64,000 bases of DNA from Venatoribacter cucullus (GCF_016132445.1 NZ_CP046056.1:2225501-2289500); one strand, 5' to 3'. Counted from the first letter of the stretch, positions 9,050-18,108 are shown. Program-made: numbers and translations. The notes: generated by a model not told the origin, from the letters alone.

Positions 9050-10135
9050 TCAGTGGCCGCGCTGTTGCACAACACTGACCGCACGGCCAGGGCTTAAATA
9101 CGCGGCACCGGCCACCACCACCTGCTCGCCCTCGTCCAGCCCGCCGGTAATGACCAGCTGGCCCGACTCCAGCGCCAGCAGCGGCAGGCGCCGCAATTCG
9201 GCCTGCTGCTGCGCGTTCACCACAAAGACTTCCACTTCACTTTGCATGCCCAGCTGGCGCGCCTGCTCACTGCGGAAGGCGCGCACCATGGCGGCCGGCG
9301 GCAGCAAAATGGCCGGACGGGTATGCACCGGGGTAATACTGGCATGGCCAACAAAACCGGCCAGTAACGGCTGACTGCCTTGCTCCAGCACCCGCAGTTC
9401 TACCCCAAAGGTTTGGCTCTGATCTGCCCGCGCCGCCAGTTCGCTGATACGGGCAGGGAAAGACTGACCAGGAAAGGCATCAAACTGCACCGCGGCCTGA
9501 TCTTCCAGGCTTAAGCGCACAATATCGCGGTCGCTGACGCCACCGCGTAACACCCAGCCGCTCTGGCGCGGCGCAAACAAAAAGGCGGGGGTACCGGGGG
9601 CAACCATTTCGTTATTTTCGATGACCCGTTTCAGAATACGGCCGTCGGCCGGTGCGCGAATAACCGCATGACGCTGATTAAAACGCGCCACGGTCAGATC
9701 GGAACGCGCCACATCGGCCTGCGTTTCCGCCGTTTGTAATTGTTCAACCGATAAGGCATCGGAACCCTGCAACGACTGAAAACGGGCCAGATTACGCTCG
9801 GCATTGGCCAGTACCGATTCGGCCTTGGCGACCTGTGCGTCAATTTCCTCCAGATCGAGCGCCGCCAGCAGCTGACCTTCTTTGACCCACTGGCCTTCAT
9901 TCACCAGAACTTTGCGCACTAACCCACTGATTTTAAAGGCCAGATTCTGTTCCGATTTATTTTCCAGCACCCCACTGAAACGCACCGGGCGGGCATAGTC
10001 CTGCCACTCAACCGTCACCACCTCAACCGGCAAAGCAGATTGTGGCGTAGCGGCCGGCTGGGCCTGCACGAACGGCAACCAACCCAGGAATACGAACAGG
10101 CACAGGCGCAGACCTGTGGTAACAGACATCAGCAT
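9050..10135 (-). CDS. RND efflux periplasmic adaptor subunit (HlyD/AcrA-type)
   Basis: 361 residues. A hydrophobic N-terminus ending VQAQ (about residue 26) looks like a signal peptide. The order is that of membrane-fusion proteins: first lipoyl half (KISGLVRKVLVNEGQWVKEG), alpha-helical hairpin (about 92-155, rich in Ala/Glu/Gln), second lipoyl half (VIRAPADGRILKRVIENNE), beta-barrel and membrane-proximal domains. It bridges the permease to an outer-membrane channel. It is the first gene of the two-gene operon and is transcribed away from a TetR regulator, which is the likely repressor. Confidence 0.93.
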   Translation of the reverse strand: MLMSVTTGLRLCLFVFLGWLPFVQAQPAATPQSALPVEVVTVEWQDYARPVRFSGVLENKSEQNLAFKISGLVRKVLVNEGQWVKEGQLLAALDLEEIDAQVAKAESVLANAERNLARFQSLQGSDALSVEQLQTAETQADVARSDLTVARFNQRHAVIRAPADGRILKRVIENNEMVAPGTPAFLFAPRQSGWVLRGGVSDRDIVRLSLEDQAAVQFDAFPGQSFPARISELAARADQSQTFGVELRVLEQGSQPLLAGFVGHASITPVHTRPAILLPPAAMVRAFRSEQARQLGMQSEVEVFVVNAQQQAELRRLPLLALESGQLVITGGLDEGEQVVVAGAAYLSPGRAVSVVQQRGH

Positions 10136-10194
10136 GACAGAACCCCGGTTATTGTTATCAGTGGGATGGGCTGAACAGCGACCTGGCGGTCGCC

Positions 10195-10213
10195 ATGTTT
10201 ACACCGAAAACAT
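10195..10213. promoter_or_regulatory. Candidate TetR operator in the divergent control region
   Basis: Inverted repeat ATGTTT, 7-bp spacer, AAACAT between the efflux operon and the TetR gene. Length (19 bp) and position fit a TetR-family dimer site controlling both directions. This is inference; no boundary data exist. Confidence 0.4.
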
Positions 10214-10308
10214 ACTATGCCGGAGCGGGTCGCGCGGTCAACGGCTGTGCTATTGACGCTGCGGCAACAGGCAGGTTGAATGGCCGCAGACCTTATAGGA
10301 AGCCCAGC

Positions 10309-10965
10309 ATGTCCGGCCCGGATCAACATCAAAGCGCAGAAACCAGCAGCTACCATCATGGCAACCTGCGCGAAGCCCTGCTGCAGGAAGCCATTCTGTG
10401 CATCCGCCGCGAAGGCGTAGAAAACCTCAGCCTGCGGGCGCTGGCACGCAATATCGGCGTCTCGCAAACCGCCCCCTACCGCCATTTCACCGACAAAAAC
10501 GCCCTGCTGGCCGAGCTGGCCACCCAGGCGTTTAACGAACTGGCCGACAGCACCGCAGCACTGATCCGCCCACAGCAAAGTGCCGCCGCCAATATGCAAC
10601 TGGCTGGCGAAGCCTATCTGCGTTATGCCCTGCAGAATCCGGAAAAATACCGCCTGATGTTCGGCAGCGCCATTGTGCAGCGCGACCAATATCCGGCGCT
10701 GGTACAGGCGGGCAATCGCGGCTTCAGCATTTTGCTGCAACTGATTGAACAGGGCATAAGCAGCGGCGAATTTATAGCGCATTCCCCCCTGCTGCTGGCC
10801 AACGCCTGCTGGTCGAATATTCACGGTTTTGCCCTGCTCAGCATCGACGACCTGTTCGCCCGCCGGCCACTGCCGGCCAGTATCGACATCATGCTGCAGC
10901 GGCAGATTCAGTTCACCCTGCGCAGCCTGCAGCAACAGCCACAACCCCTGCCCGGCCTGAACTGA
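10309..10965 (+). CDS. TetR/AcrR family transcriptional regulator
   Basis: 218 residues from ATG 10309, which has AGGAAG 5 bp upstream; the upstream in-frame extension lacks a ribosome site. The N-terminal helix-turn-helix (about 17-65) contains LSLRALARNIGVSQTAPYRHF, the recognition region of TetR proteins. A C-terminal ligand/dimer domain follows, of the type with a WHG-like motif (here CWSNIHGFALL). Divergent from the RND adaptor/permease operon, it is most simply a local repressor relieved by a pump substrate. Confidence 0.9.
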   Translation: MSGPDQHQSAETSSYHHGNLREALLQEAILCIRREGVENLSLRALARNIGVSQTAPYRHFTDKNALLAELATQAFNELADSTAALIRPQQSAAANMQLAGEAYLRYALQNPEKYRLMFGSAIVQRDQYPALVQAGNRGFSILLQLIEQGISSGEFIAHSPLLLANACWSNIHGFALLSIDDLFARRPLPASIDIMLQRQIQFTLRSLQQQPQPLPGLN

Positions 10966-11062
10966 CACAACCGGACAGATGCCCGCTTGCAACGAACCCG
11001 TTATACTCGCCGGTTTTATACTATGCCCGCAGCGCATTACCGGTTAACCATGGAGAAACCGC

Positions 11063-11446
11063 ATGAGCAATAACCCGACCGATCTGAAATACAGCACCTC
11101 GCATCAGTGGATCCGTGCCGAAGCCGATGGCACTTTTACCGTTGGCATCACCGACTTTGCCCAACAACAACTTGGTGATGTGGTGTTTGTTGAACTGCCG
11201 GAAAACGGTGCCGATGTGGGCGCAGAACAGGATGTGGCCGTGGTTGAATCGGTAAAAAGTGCCTCCGACGTCTACGCCCCGGTGGCTGGCCGTATTACTG
11301 CTATTAACGAAGCGCTGCCGGACACGCCGGAACTGGTGAATGAAGACCCGTACGGCAAAGGCTGGTTTTTCAAAATTGAGCCGGTCGATGCTGCCGACCT
11401 GGACAACCTGCTGGACGCCGACGCTTACGCTGCCACCTGCGAATAA
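11063..11446 (+). CDS. gcvH: Glycine cleavage system H protein
   Basis: 127 residues, normal length. It is the lipoyl-carrying shuttle that moves the aminomethyl group between the P, T and L proteins. The lipoyl-lysine is Lys65 in [13 protein letters not shown], and HQWIRAE plus [19 protein letters not shown] are classic. A good ribosome site (GGAG) precedes ATG 11063. gcvP and gcvT are not adjacent, although they often are in gammaproteobacteria. Confidence 0.96.
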   Translation: MSNNPTDLKYSTSHQWIRAEADGTFTVGITDFAQQQLGDVVFVELPENGADVGAEQDVAVVESVKSASDVYAPVAGRITAINEALPDTPELVNEDPYGKGWFFKIEPVDAADLDNLLDADAYAATCE

Positions 11447-11500
11447 GCTGGCCGTGCCTGTGTTACGGCCGTGAACTGGCGGTATTCCCGGCGAAAAATC

Positions 11501-12042
11501 TTTCCTCGTTCCCATGCTCCGCGTTTCCTCGTTCCCACGCTCCGTGTGGGAACACAACAGTACCAGCAAGGGCTACCACGCAGAGCGTGGGAGCCAGATG
11601 AATCTTTCCTCGTTCCCATGCTCCGCGTGGGAACGCAACGGTACCAGCAAGGACTACCACGCAGAGCGTGGGAGCCAGTTATTCCAACGCTCCACATTCC
11701 TCGTTCCCACGCTCCGCGTGGGAATGCAATGGTACCAGCAAGGACTACCACGCAGAGCGTGGGAGCCAGTTAAAAATCTTTCCTCGTTCCCACGCTCCGC
11801 GTGGGAATGCAACGGTACCAGCAAGGGCTGCCACGCCGAGCGTGGGAGCCAGTGAGACCTATTCAGACCACCAGCTCTTTCCTCGTTCCCACGCTCTGTG
11901 TGGGAATGCAACGGTACCAGCAAGGACTACCACGCCGAGCGTGGGAGCCAGTTATTCCAACGCTCCGCATTCCTCGTTCCCACGCTCCGCGTGGGAATGC
12001 AACGGTACCAGCAAGGGCTGCCACGCCGAGCGTCGGAGCCAG
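11501..12042. repeat. REP-like repeat array, six units, left of the RAYT gene
   Basis: A truncated half unit (11501-11523) is followed by six units of about 74 bp: 11524-11597, 11605-11678, 11697-11769, 11779-11852, 11878-11951 and 11970-12042. Each holds two short palindromes, CCCACGC-TCC-GCGTGGG and CCACGC-(C/A)GA-GCGTGG, joined by GGTACCAGCAAGG. Units share direction, as in REP/BIME arrays. The stretch from 11781 recurs 190 bp later at 11971 almost unchanged for 99 bp, showing tandem duplication. All apparent ORFs here are translations of the repeats. Confidence 0.9.
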
Positions 12043-12048
12043 TGAGAC

Positions 12049-12588
12049 CTATTCAGACCACCAGCTCTTATCCACCGGCAGCAGTCCTTCGCTATAGGCG
12101 TAGTCTCTGGCACTGGAATAGCGCCAGTGTTCGGCGTTATCAACATATCCCCGCTTGACCGGATTCTGATGAATATATTCGATCTTTTGCTTCATCATCT
12201 CCGAACTGCTGATCCATTCAGGATGAACACCTTCTTGCCAGAGCTGCCATTGACGGTCGGTTTTATGGGCAAGTTTTAGTTGCTGAAACTGGTTCAGCAA
12301 GGTCGTGGCTTTTCTCTGCTGTAAGTAATCCAGAAGCTGACGAGCGGTGAAGGATTTGAACCGGGTAATGTCTTTATCAAGCTGCTGACTTTGAGCTATC
12401 AGGTGCAGGTGGTTTTCAAGAATAACCCAGGCGTGAATGCGCAGACCTTCATTCATCAAAAAGCGAAACGATTGCAGCAGAATGTCTACAGACTCAGGTC
12501 GGGTAAAGACAGGCAACCACCCCTGCACCGTCAGGGTCATAAAATGCGGTTGATCGGGATAAATAAATCTGTAACGACTACGGCCCAT
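12049..12588 (-). CDS. REP-associated tyrosine transposase (RAYT, Y1/HUH family)
   Basis: 179 residues. It opens MGRSRYRFIYPDQPHFMTLT, with the HUH pair in ILENHLHLIA (His60, His62) and the family C-terminal motif YIHQNPVKRGYV at about 138-149. These single-strand nucleases, related to IS200/IS605 TnpA, are single-copy domesticated genes thought to spread REP sequences. Here the gene sits between two blocks of REP-like repeats of one family, the expected arrangement. No IS200-like transposon ends are visible. The catalytic Tyr was not assigned with certainty. The frame is intact. Confidence 0.9.
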   Translation of the reverse strand: MGRSRYRFIYPDQPHFMTLTVQGWLPVFTRPESVDILLQSFRFLMNEGLRIHAWVILENHLHLIAQSQQLDKDITRFKSFTARQLLDYLQQRKATTLLNQFQQLKLAHKTDRQWQLWQEGVHPEWISSSEMMKQKIEYIHQNPVKRGYVDNAEHWRYSSARDYAYSEGLLPVDKSWWSE

Positions 12589-12610
12589 GAAACACTCCTT
12601 GTTTCCAGCT

Positions 12611-12816
12611 CAAGGCTACCACGCAGAGCGTGGGAGCCAGTTAACCTGCTTTCCTCGTTCCCACGCTCCGCGTGGGAATGCAACGGTACCAGCAAGGGCT
12701 GCCACGCAGAGCGAGGGAGCCAGTTAGATGATGAAAACGCAATTTCCTCGTTCCCCCGCTCCGCGTGGGAACGCAACGGTACCAGCAAGGGCTACCACGC
12801 CGAGCGTGGGAGCCAG
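12611..12816. repeat. REP-like repeats right of the RAYT gene
   Basis: A partial unit (12611-12640, second palindrome only) and two full units (12650-12723 and 12743-12816) have the same sequence and direction as the array at 11501-12042. They begin 22 bp upstream of the RAYT start codon, so the RAYT promoter must lie in or beyond the repeats. Point changes (GAGGG for GTGGG, CCCCC for CCCAC) weaken one palindrome in each full unit. Confidence 0.88.
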
Positions 12817-12819
12817 ATG

Positions 12820-12887
12820 TTTATAGCTTATTATGTATTACCATTTATAGCTTATTGTGCATTACGGTTTATAGCGTATTGCGCGGG
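12820..12887. repeat. 24-bp imperfect tandem repeat
   Basis: Three AT-rich units beginning TTTATAGC(T/G)TATT at 12820, 12844 and 12868, the third truncated. They stand out from the GC-rich surroundings and directly follow the last REP-like unit. With the repeats to the left they fill the 375-bp gap between the RAYT and acetyltransferase genes. No gene is seen here. Confidence 0.6.
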
Positions 12888-12963
12888 ATACCCCATCCAT
12901 GCCCTTCACCGTGCCAATCGGTTACACTCCCCGCTCCAATATTCATGCCTTTGTGTCTTTGCT

Positions 12964-13485
12964 ATGCCTGCTCTCCGCCCCGCTCTGCCTGCCGATATTC
13001 CTGAAATTCTGCGCATTCAGGCGCTCTGTTACACCAGCATCGAGCCGGAACGGGCCTCGGCCTACGCCAATAAGCTGGCCATCGCGCCCGATTGTGCCTT
13101 TGTGGTGGAGCAGGGCTCCGGTGCGGGTTTGCTGGCGTATGTGTTCGCGCTGCCCATCCAACTGGCTAAGCCACCGGCGCTGGATGCCGATGATTTAACC
13201 CTGCCAGCTGCGGCCGACAGCTTGTATCTGCACGACTTAGCGATTGACCCGGCCGCACGCGGGCTAAAACTCAGCCAGCCCTTAATGCAGGCATTTTTCC
13301 ACGCCGCGCAGCAACGCCAACTGGCACAGGCCAGCCTGATTGCGATTCAGGGCTCACAGCCCTTCTGGCAGCGCTATGGGTTTCACAGCGAACATCCGGT
13401 ATCGCAGCAGGCGGAAGTACGGGAGAAAATCCGTGTGTATGGCGAGGCGCAGTATTTGACCCGCCAGCTGGCGGGTCAGCCGTAA
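12964..13485 (+). CDS. GNAT family N-acetyltransferase
   Basis: 173 residues from ATG 12964. No clear ribosome site precedes it, and the frame stays open far upstream only because it runs through REP repeats, so the start is uncertain. MPALRPALPADIPEILRIQALCY is the usual GNAT first strand and helix. LYLHDLAIDPAARGLKLSQPLMQA is motif A, binding the acetyl-CoA pyrophosphate through a (R/Q)-x-x-G-x-(G/A)-like loop, slightly degenerate here. IAIQGSQPFWQRYGFHSE is motif B. The acetyl acceptor cannot be told. Neighbours give no functional link. Confidence 0.8.
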   Translation: MPALRPALPADIPEILRIQALCYTSIEPERASAYANKLAIAPDCAFVVEQGSGAGLLAYVFALPIQLAKPPALDADDLTLPAAADSLYLHDLAIDPAARGLKLSQPLMQAFFHAAQQRQLAQASLIAIQGSQPFWQRYGFHSEHPVSQQAEVREKIRVYGEAQYLTRQLAGQP

Positions 13486-13494
13486 GCAGGCCGG

Positions 13495-16179
13495 TCAGGC
13501 GGCGGTAAAAAACCGCCGCCGCACCGCGCTTTCCAGTTCCAGAATCAGCAACACCGCCACACCGCAGCCCACGGCAAACAGCAGCGCCGGAGCATCGAGT
13601 GATGCGGTGTTAAAGGTGCGCTGGAACCAGGGCACCCAGGTGAACAGGCTCTGCACCAATACCAGCGCAGCAATGGCCAGCCAGATCAACGGCGTACCCA
13701 GCACGCCACGCAGGGTAATAGACGGGGTATCGAGGTAGCGCACCGCAAATAAATAAAACAGCTCCATGGCCACCAGCGCATTCACCGCCAGCGTGCTGGC
13801 GTAAGTGCCATCACCGGTACGGGCCATGCCCCAGTTCCAGGCGGCAAAAATACCCGCCAGAAACAGCAGCGATACCAGCACCACCCGCTCCACCAGAAAG
13901 CGGCTGAGCAGCGGTTCATCGCGCCGGCGCGGCTGGCGTTGCATCACATCCGGTTCGGCCGGTTCAAACGCCAGTGTCATGGCCAGAATCACCGAGCTGA
14001 CCATGTTCACCCATAAAATTTGCAGCGGCGCGATGGGCAGGGTTAAGCCCCACAGCAGCGCCACAATCAGGCTGATGGATTCACCGCCGTTAATCGGCAG
14101 CAGAAAGGCCACGGATTTTTTCAGGTTCTGGTAGACGGTACGGCCTTCCTGCACCGCCGCCGCCAGGCTGGCGAAGTTATCATCCAGCAGCACCACGGCT
14201 GAAGCTTCCCGCGCCGCTTCCGAACCTTTCTGGCCCATGGCAATGCCGACATCGGCGGTTTTCAGCGCCGGTGCATCGTTAACACCATCGCCGGTCATGG
14301 CCACCACGCCATGTTCCTGCTGAATGGCCTGTACCAGTCGCAGCTTGTGCTCCGGGCTGGTGCGGGCAAATACGCTTACCTGTCCAACCCGCTGCTGCAG
14401 CTGCTCATCACTCAGGCCATCCAGCTCCGCCCCGGTCATCACCTGCTCAGGGTTCTGCAGCCCCAGCCGGGCGGCAATGGCTCCGGCGGTAAGGGCATGG
14501 TCGCCGGTGATCATTTTTACCTGAATGCCGGCGGCCTGACATTCGGCCACGGCGTCAATGGCTTCCTGCCGTGGCGGGTCCATCAGACCCACCAGCGCGA
14601 GCAACTGCAGCTCCTGAATATCGTCCATCTGTAATTCCGGCCGCTCGGCCGGCTTGCAGGCCAATGCCAGCACCCGCTGCCCCTGGGCGGCAAAATCCGC
14701 AATCACCTGTTGCCAGGTTTCCGGTTGCAGAGGCTGCGGCTGCAGGTTGTTATCCAGTTGAGTGCTGCAACGCTGCAGAATGGCCTCCGGCGCCCCTTTT
14801 ACCCAGATCATACGCTGACCACGGTGGTCGTGATTCAGCGTTGCCATAAAGCGATGCTCAGCATCAAAGGGAATTTCATCGCTGCGCGGCCATTGGCGAC
14901 TGAGGTCATCCGGCAACTCACCCAGTTTGTGCGCCAGCACCTGCAAGGCAGCTTCCATCGGGTCGCCATGAATGCTGACCTGGCCGTCCTGCCGGCTGAC
15001 CGAGGCGTCGTTGCACAGGCTGGCGGCGCGGGCGATCTGCTGTTGCAGCTCCGCCGATAACCCCGTCGCCAGCTCACCATCCATTGCATAACCCGCGCCG
15101 CTCACCGCCAGCTGCTGCTCGGCGGCCGCCACCGCGGCCACCATCATTTCATTGCGCGTTAAAGTGCCGGTTTTATCCGAGCAGATCACCGACACCGCGC
15201 CCAGGGTTTCAATCGCCGGCATGCGCCGGATCACCGCTTTGCGGCTGGCCATGCGGCGCACGCCGACGGCCAGGGTAATGGTGAGAATGGCCGGCAAGCC
15301 TTCCGGAATCGCCGCCACCGTTAAACCCACCACCGCCATAAATAATTCCGGGAAGGGTAAATCACTGAGTAAGTAGCCCAGCCCCAGAATGGCGGCACCG
15401 GTGCCGATCACCACCAGCGAAATAAAACGGGCAAACTCATCCATCTGCGCCAGCAGCGGTGTCTGCAGCTGCGTGGTGCTTTGTAATAAGCCGGAAATAC
15501 GGCCGATTTCAGTCTTGCTGCCCGTCGCCACCACCACGCCACGGCCGGTACCACGGGTTACCAGCGTGCCGGAAAAAGCCATATTCAGCTGGTCGCCCAG
15601 CGGTTGTTCACCGCTGAGTGCGTCGGCATTTTTTTCCACCGCCAGCGATTCACCGGTCAGAACGGATTCATCAATGGTCAGGTTGGCGCAGCGCTCCAGG
15701 CGGATATCCGCCGGCACCCGGTCGCCAGGTTCCAGCAGCACGGTATCGCCGGGCACCAGTTCAACCGCTGCAATGCGCTGACCATGACCGTCACGGATCA
15801 CCGCCGCGGTCGGTGCCAGCATATGGTGAATGGCGGCCAGCGCCTGCTCGGCCTTACCTTCCTGAATCAGACCAATCAGGGTTTGCAGCACCACCACCGC
15901 CATAATCACGCCACTGTCGACCCAGTGGCCGAGCATGGCGGTAATGACTGACGCACTGACCAGCACCAGAATCAGCAGGTTGCTGACCTGCGCCCACAAC
16001 CGCGCCAACAGGCTGCGCGGCGGCTGCGCGGGAATGCTGTTCGGCCCATGTTGTTGCAGACGAGCAGCGGCTTGCGCCGCTGACAAAGGCTCACTGGCGT
16101 GTAATTGCTGCCGCACGGTGGCAGCGGTCAATTGATACAACGGTGGGACAGACGATGAACGTTCAGCAGAATCCGGCAT
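13495..16179 (-). CDS. Cation-transporting P-type ATPase (P2-like)
   Basis: 894 residues from ATG 16179 (CAGGGA upstream). N-terminal cation-ATPase domain, then actuator TGES at 175-178, membrane motif IPEGLP at about 291-296, phosphorylated Asp335 in CSDKTGTLTRNE, and hinge TGDGVNDAPALK in the second half, with about ten membrane helices. PEGLP resembles Ca2+ and related P2 pumps. In the later transport helices NGGES and LWVNMVSSVILAMTLAFEP differ from SERCA (NIGE, and WVNLVTDG with its Asp). Ca2+ specificity is therefore doubtful; Na+, K+ or another cation is possible. The gene stands alone, convergent with the acetyltransferase gene. Confidence 0.9.
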   Translation of the reverse strand: MPDSAERSSSVPPLYQLTAATVRQQLHASEPLSAAQAAARLQQHGPNSIPAQPPRSLLARLWAQVSNLLILVLVSASVITAMLGHWVDSGVIMAVVVLQTLIGLIQEGKAEQALAAIHHMLAPTAAVIRDGHGQRIAAVELVPGDTVLLEPGDRVPADIRLERCANLTIDESVLTGESLAVEKNADALSGEQPLGDQLNMAFSGTLVTRGTGRGVVVATGSKTEIGRISGLLQSTTQLQTPLLAQMDEFARFISLVVIGTGAAILGLGYLLSDLPFPELFMAVVGLTVAAIPEGLPAILTITLAVGVRRMASRKAVIRRMPAIETLGAVSVICSDKTGTLTRNEMMVAAVAAAEQQLAVSGAGYAMDGELATGLSAELQQQIARAASLCNDASVSRQDGQVSIHGDPMEAALQVLAHKLGELPDDLSRQWPRSDEIPFDAEHRFMATLNHDHRGQRMIWVKGAPEAILQRCSTQLDNNLQPQPLQPETWQQVIADFAAQGQRVLALACKPAERPELQMDDIQELQLLALVGLMDPPRQEAIDAVAECQAAGIQVKMITGDHALTAGAIAARLGLQNPEQVMTGAELDGLSDEQLQQRVGQVSVFARTSPEHKLRLVQAIQQEHGVVAMTGDGVNDAPALKTADVGIAMGQKGSEAAREASAVVLLDDNFASLAAAVQEGRTVYQNLKKSVAFLLPINGGESISLIVALLWGLTLPIAPLQILWVNMVSSVILAMTLAFEPAEPDVMQRQPRRRDEPLLSRFLVERVVLVSLLFLAGIFAAWNWGMARTGDGTYASTLAVNALVAMELFYLFAVRYLDTPSITLRGVLGTPLIWLAIAALVLVQSLFTWVPWFQRTFNTASLDAPALLFAVGCGVAVLLILELESAVRRRFFTAA

Positions 16180-16620
16180 ACCACATCCCTGCAAAGCATA
16201 AGTAACAGTTGCGACCAGTCTAAAAAGTTTTAACCGGCATCTCTATGCGTAAAATCAACGAAAAACCGCTCAGGACGTAAGGAAAAGTCAACCGCCAACG
16301 GCCTTTCTGACGGTGTGGAATACTGGCAAGTCCGATCTGTAACAACCTTTTCGCAGTTGCTACCTGCTCTGATGCGCAGTCGGCGCTATAATAGCGGGCG
16401 ATTACAGGCGGCTACCTCTGGCAGCCACCCCGGGATATACGTTAGTAGTAACACGGGACTCAGTGGTTGTCCCGGTCGATGGCGCTGTGTATAAAGCGTC
16501 GGTTTAATGCTCCCCCATTTCTCAGGATCAGAAGTCCGGCAGAAATCCGGGCCACAAGCCCACGGCGGGAGTGACAGGCACCTGCAGATTTTGATTTTCT
16601 GAATTAAAGGCGAAATCCTG
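16180..16620 (+). promoter_or_regulatory. Long untranslated region upstream of mqo
   Basis: No gene is seen in this 441-bp gap. A perfect TATAAT lies at 16387-16392 with only a weak -35 (CTGCTC, 17 bp upstream). If used, it gives an mqo leader of about 220 nt. The leader contains a short stem CGGGAC/GTCCCG near 16455-16475 and may be structured. No known riboswitch is recognised. Confidence 0.35.
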
Positions 16621-18108
16621 ATGACTATACAAAAGGTCGATGTGCTCCTCGTCGGTGGCGGGGTGATGAGTGCGACGCTGGGAACCCTGCTTACCAGGCT
16701 GGACCCGTCCCTCAAAATTACCATGGTTGAACGGCTCGACCATGTCGCTCATGAAAGCACCGATGGCTGGAATAATGCCGGTACCGGCCACGCCGGCTAC
16801 TGTGAGCTGAACTACACCCCCGAAGATGCTCAGGGTAATGTCAGCATCGACCGCGCGCTGACCATCAACGCCAATTTTGAAATCTCCCTGCAGTTCTGGA
16901 CCCATCTGGTGGAAACCGGTGGCCTGCCAGAGCCGTCACGCTTTATCAACACCACGCCGCACCTCAGCTTTGTGTGGGGCGAAGCCAACGTCGCTTTCCT
17001 GCGCCAGCGCTATGAAAAACTCAGCGCCCATCATCTGTTTAAAGATATGGAGTACAGCGAAGACCCGGCGGTACTGCGTGAATGGATGCCACTGGTGATG
17101 AACGGCCGCGATCCGGCCGAAAAAGTGGCCGCCACCCGGGTTGCCTACGGTGCCGATGTGGATTTTGGCTCGCTCACCCGCAACATGGTCGCCCGTCTGC
17201 AGGACAACCCGCATTTCAGCCTGCTGCTGAACCATGAAGTGGACGACTTCGACCACGCCGATGACGGCAGCTGGTTTATTGAAGTGGAAGACCGCAACAG
17301 CGGCGACAAGCAAACCATCAATGCCCGCTTCGTGTTCCTCGGTGCCGGCGGCGGCGCCCTGCCGCTGCTGCAGGCGTCTGGTATTGACGAAGCCAACGGT
17401 TACGGCGGTTTCCCGGTATCCGGTCAGTGGCTGGTGTGCAAAGACCAGAGCATCGTCAGCCAGCATCACGCCAAGGTATATGGTAAAGCCGCCATTGGTG
17501 CGCCACCGATGTCGGTACCACACCTGGATACCCGCATCATCAATGGTGAGCCGGCCTTGTTGTTCGGTCCTTATGCCGGGTTTACCACCAAGTTCCTGAA
17601 AGCCGGTTCCAAGCTGGACCTGCTGAAGTCGGTGAGCATCAGCAACCTGATTCCGATGATGTCGGTCGGTATCAACAATATGGATCTGACCAAGTACCTG
17701 ATTGGTGAAGTGATGCAGTCGCACGCCGATCGCGTTGCCACGCTGCGTCATTACTTCCCGGACTGCAAAGATACCGACTGGACGTTGGCGGAAGCCGGCC
17801 AGCGGGTACAGATCATCAAGAAAGATGCGCAGGGCCGTGGCAAGCTGGAGTTCGGTACCGAACTGGTAGCCAGCAAAGATGGCTCCCTGGCCGCGCTACT
17901 GGGTGCCTCACCGGGTGCTTCGGTGGCGGTACAGGCCATGATCGAGGTGCTGGAACGCTGCTTTGCCGACCGCATGCAGGGTGAATGGAAAACCCGCCTG
18001 CAGGGTATGATTCCGTCTTACGGCCAGAACCTGAAAACCGATGCCGGGCTGTTGCTCAGTATCCGTGAGCGTACGCTGAGTACACTGGGCCTGAAGAAAT
18101 CAGACTGA
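16621..18108 (+). CDS. mqo: Malate:quinone oxidoreductase
   Basis: 495 residues. It is an FAD-dependent peripheral membrane enzyme oxidising malate to oxaloacetate with electrons to the quinone pool. The N-terminal dinucleotide site is DVLLVGGGVMSATLG, and family signatures ESTDGWNNAGTGHAGYCELNY and LLFGPYAGFTTKFLK are present. Length is typical (about 490-550). It converges on the oadGAB operon, whose product consumes oxaloacetate, so the two loci may act in sequence. GGCGAAATCC upstream gives a weak ribosome site. Confidence 0.97.
   Translation: MTIQKVDVLLVGGGVMSATLGTLLTRLDPSLKITMVERLDHVAHESTDGWNNAGTGHAGYCELNYTPEDAQGNVSIDRALTINANFEISLQFWTHLVETGGLPEPSRFINTTPHLSFVWGEANVAFLRQRYEKLSAHHLFKDMEYSEDPAVLREWMPLVMNGRDPAEKVAATRVAYGADVDFGSLTRNMVARLQDNPHFSLLLNHEVDDFDHADDGSWFIEVEDRNSGDKQTINARFVFLGAGGGALPLLQASGIDEANGYGGFPVSGQWLVCKDQSIVSQHHAKVYGKAAIGAPPMSVPHLDTRIINGEPALLFGPYAGFTTKFLKAGSKLDLLKSVSISNLIPMMSVGINNMDLTKYLIGEVMQSHADRVATLRHYFPDCKDTDWTLAEAGQRVQIIKKDAQGRGKLEFGTELVASKDGSLAALLGASPGASVAVQAMIEVLERCFADRMQGEWKTRLQGMIPSYGQNLKTDAGLLLSIRERTLSTLGLKKSD

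Noticed and set aside
10129-11037. 302-codon frame opposite the TetR gene
   Set aside because: The TetR protein on the other strand has an intact helix-turn-helix and a ribosome site; the antisense frame has neither.
11425-12158. Several ORFs of 60-125 codons in the REP array
   Set aside because: All are translations of the repeated palindromic unit in different frames, with repeating peptide blocks; no ribosome sites.
11501-12816. Possible CRISPR array
   Set aside because: Units are 74 bp with irregular short spacers, contain two palindromes each and accompany a RAYT gene; no cas genes and no uniform unique spacers.
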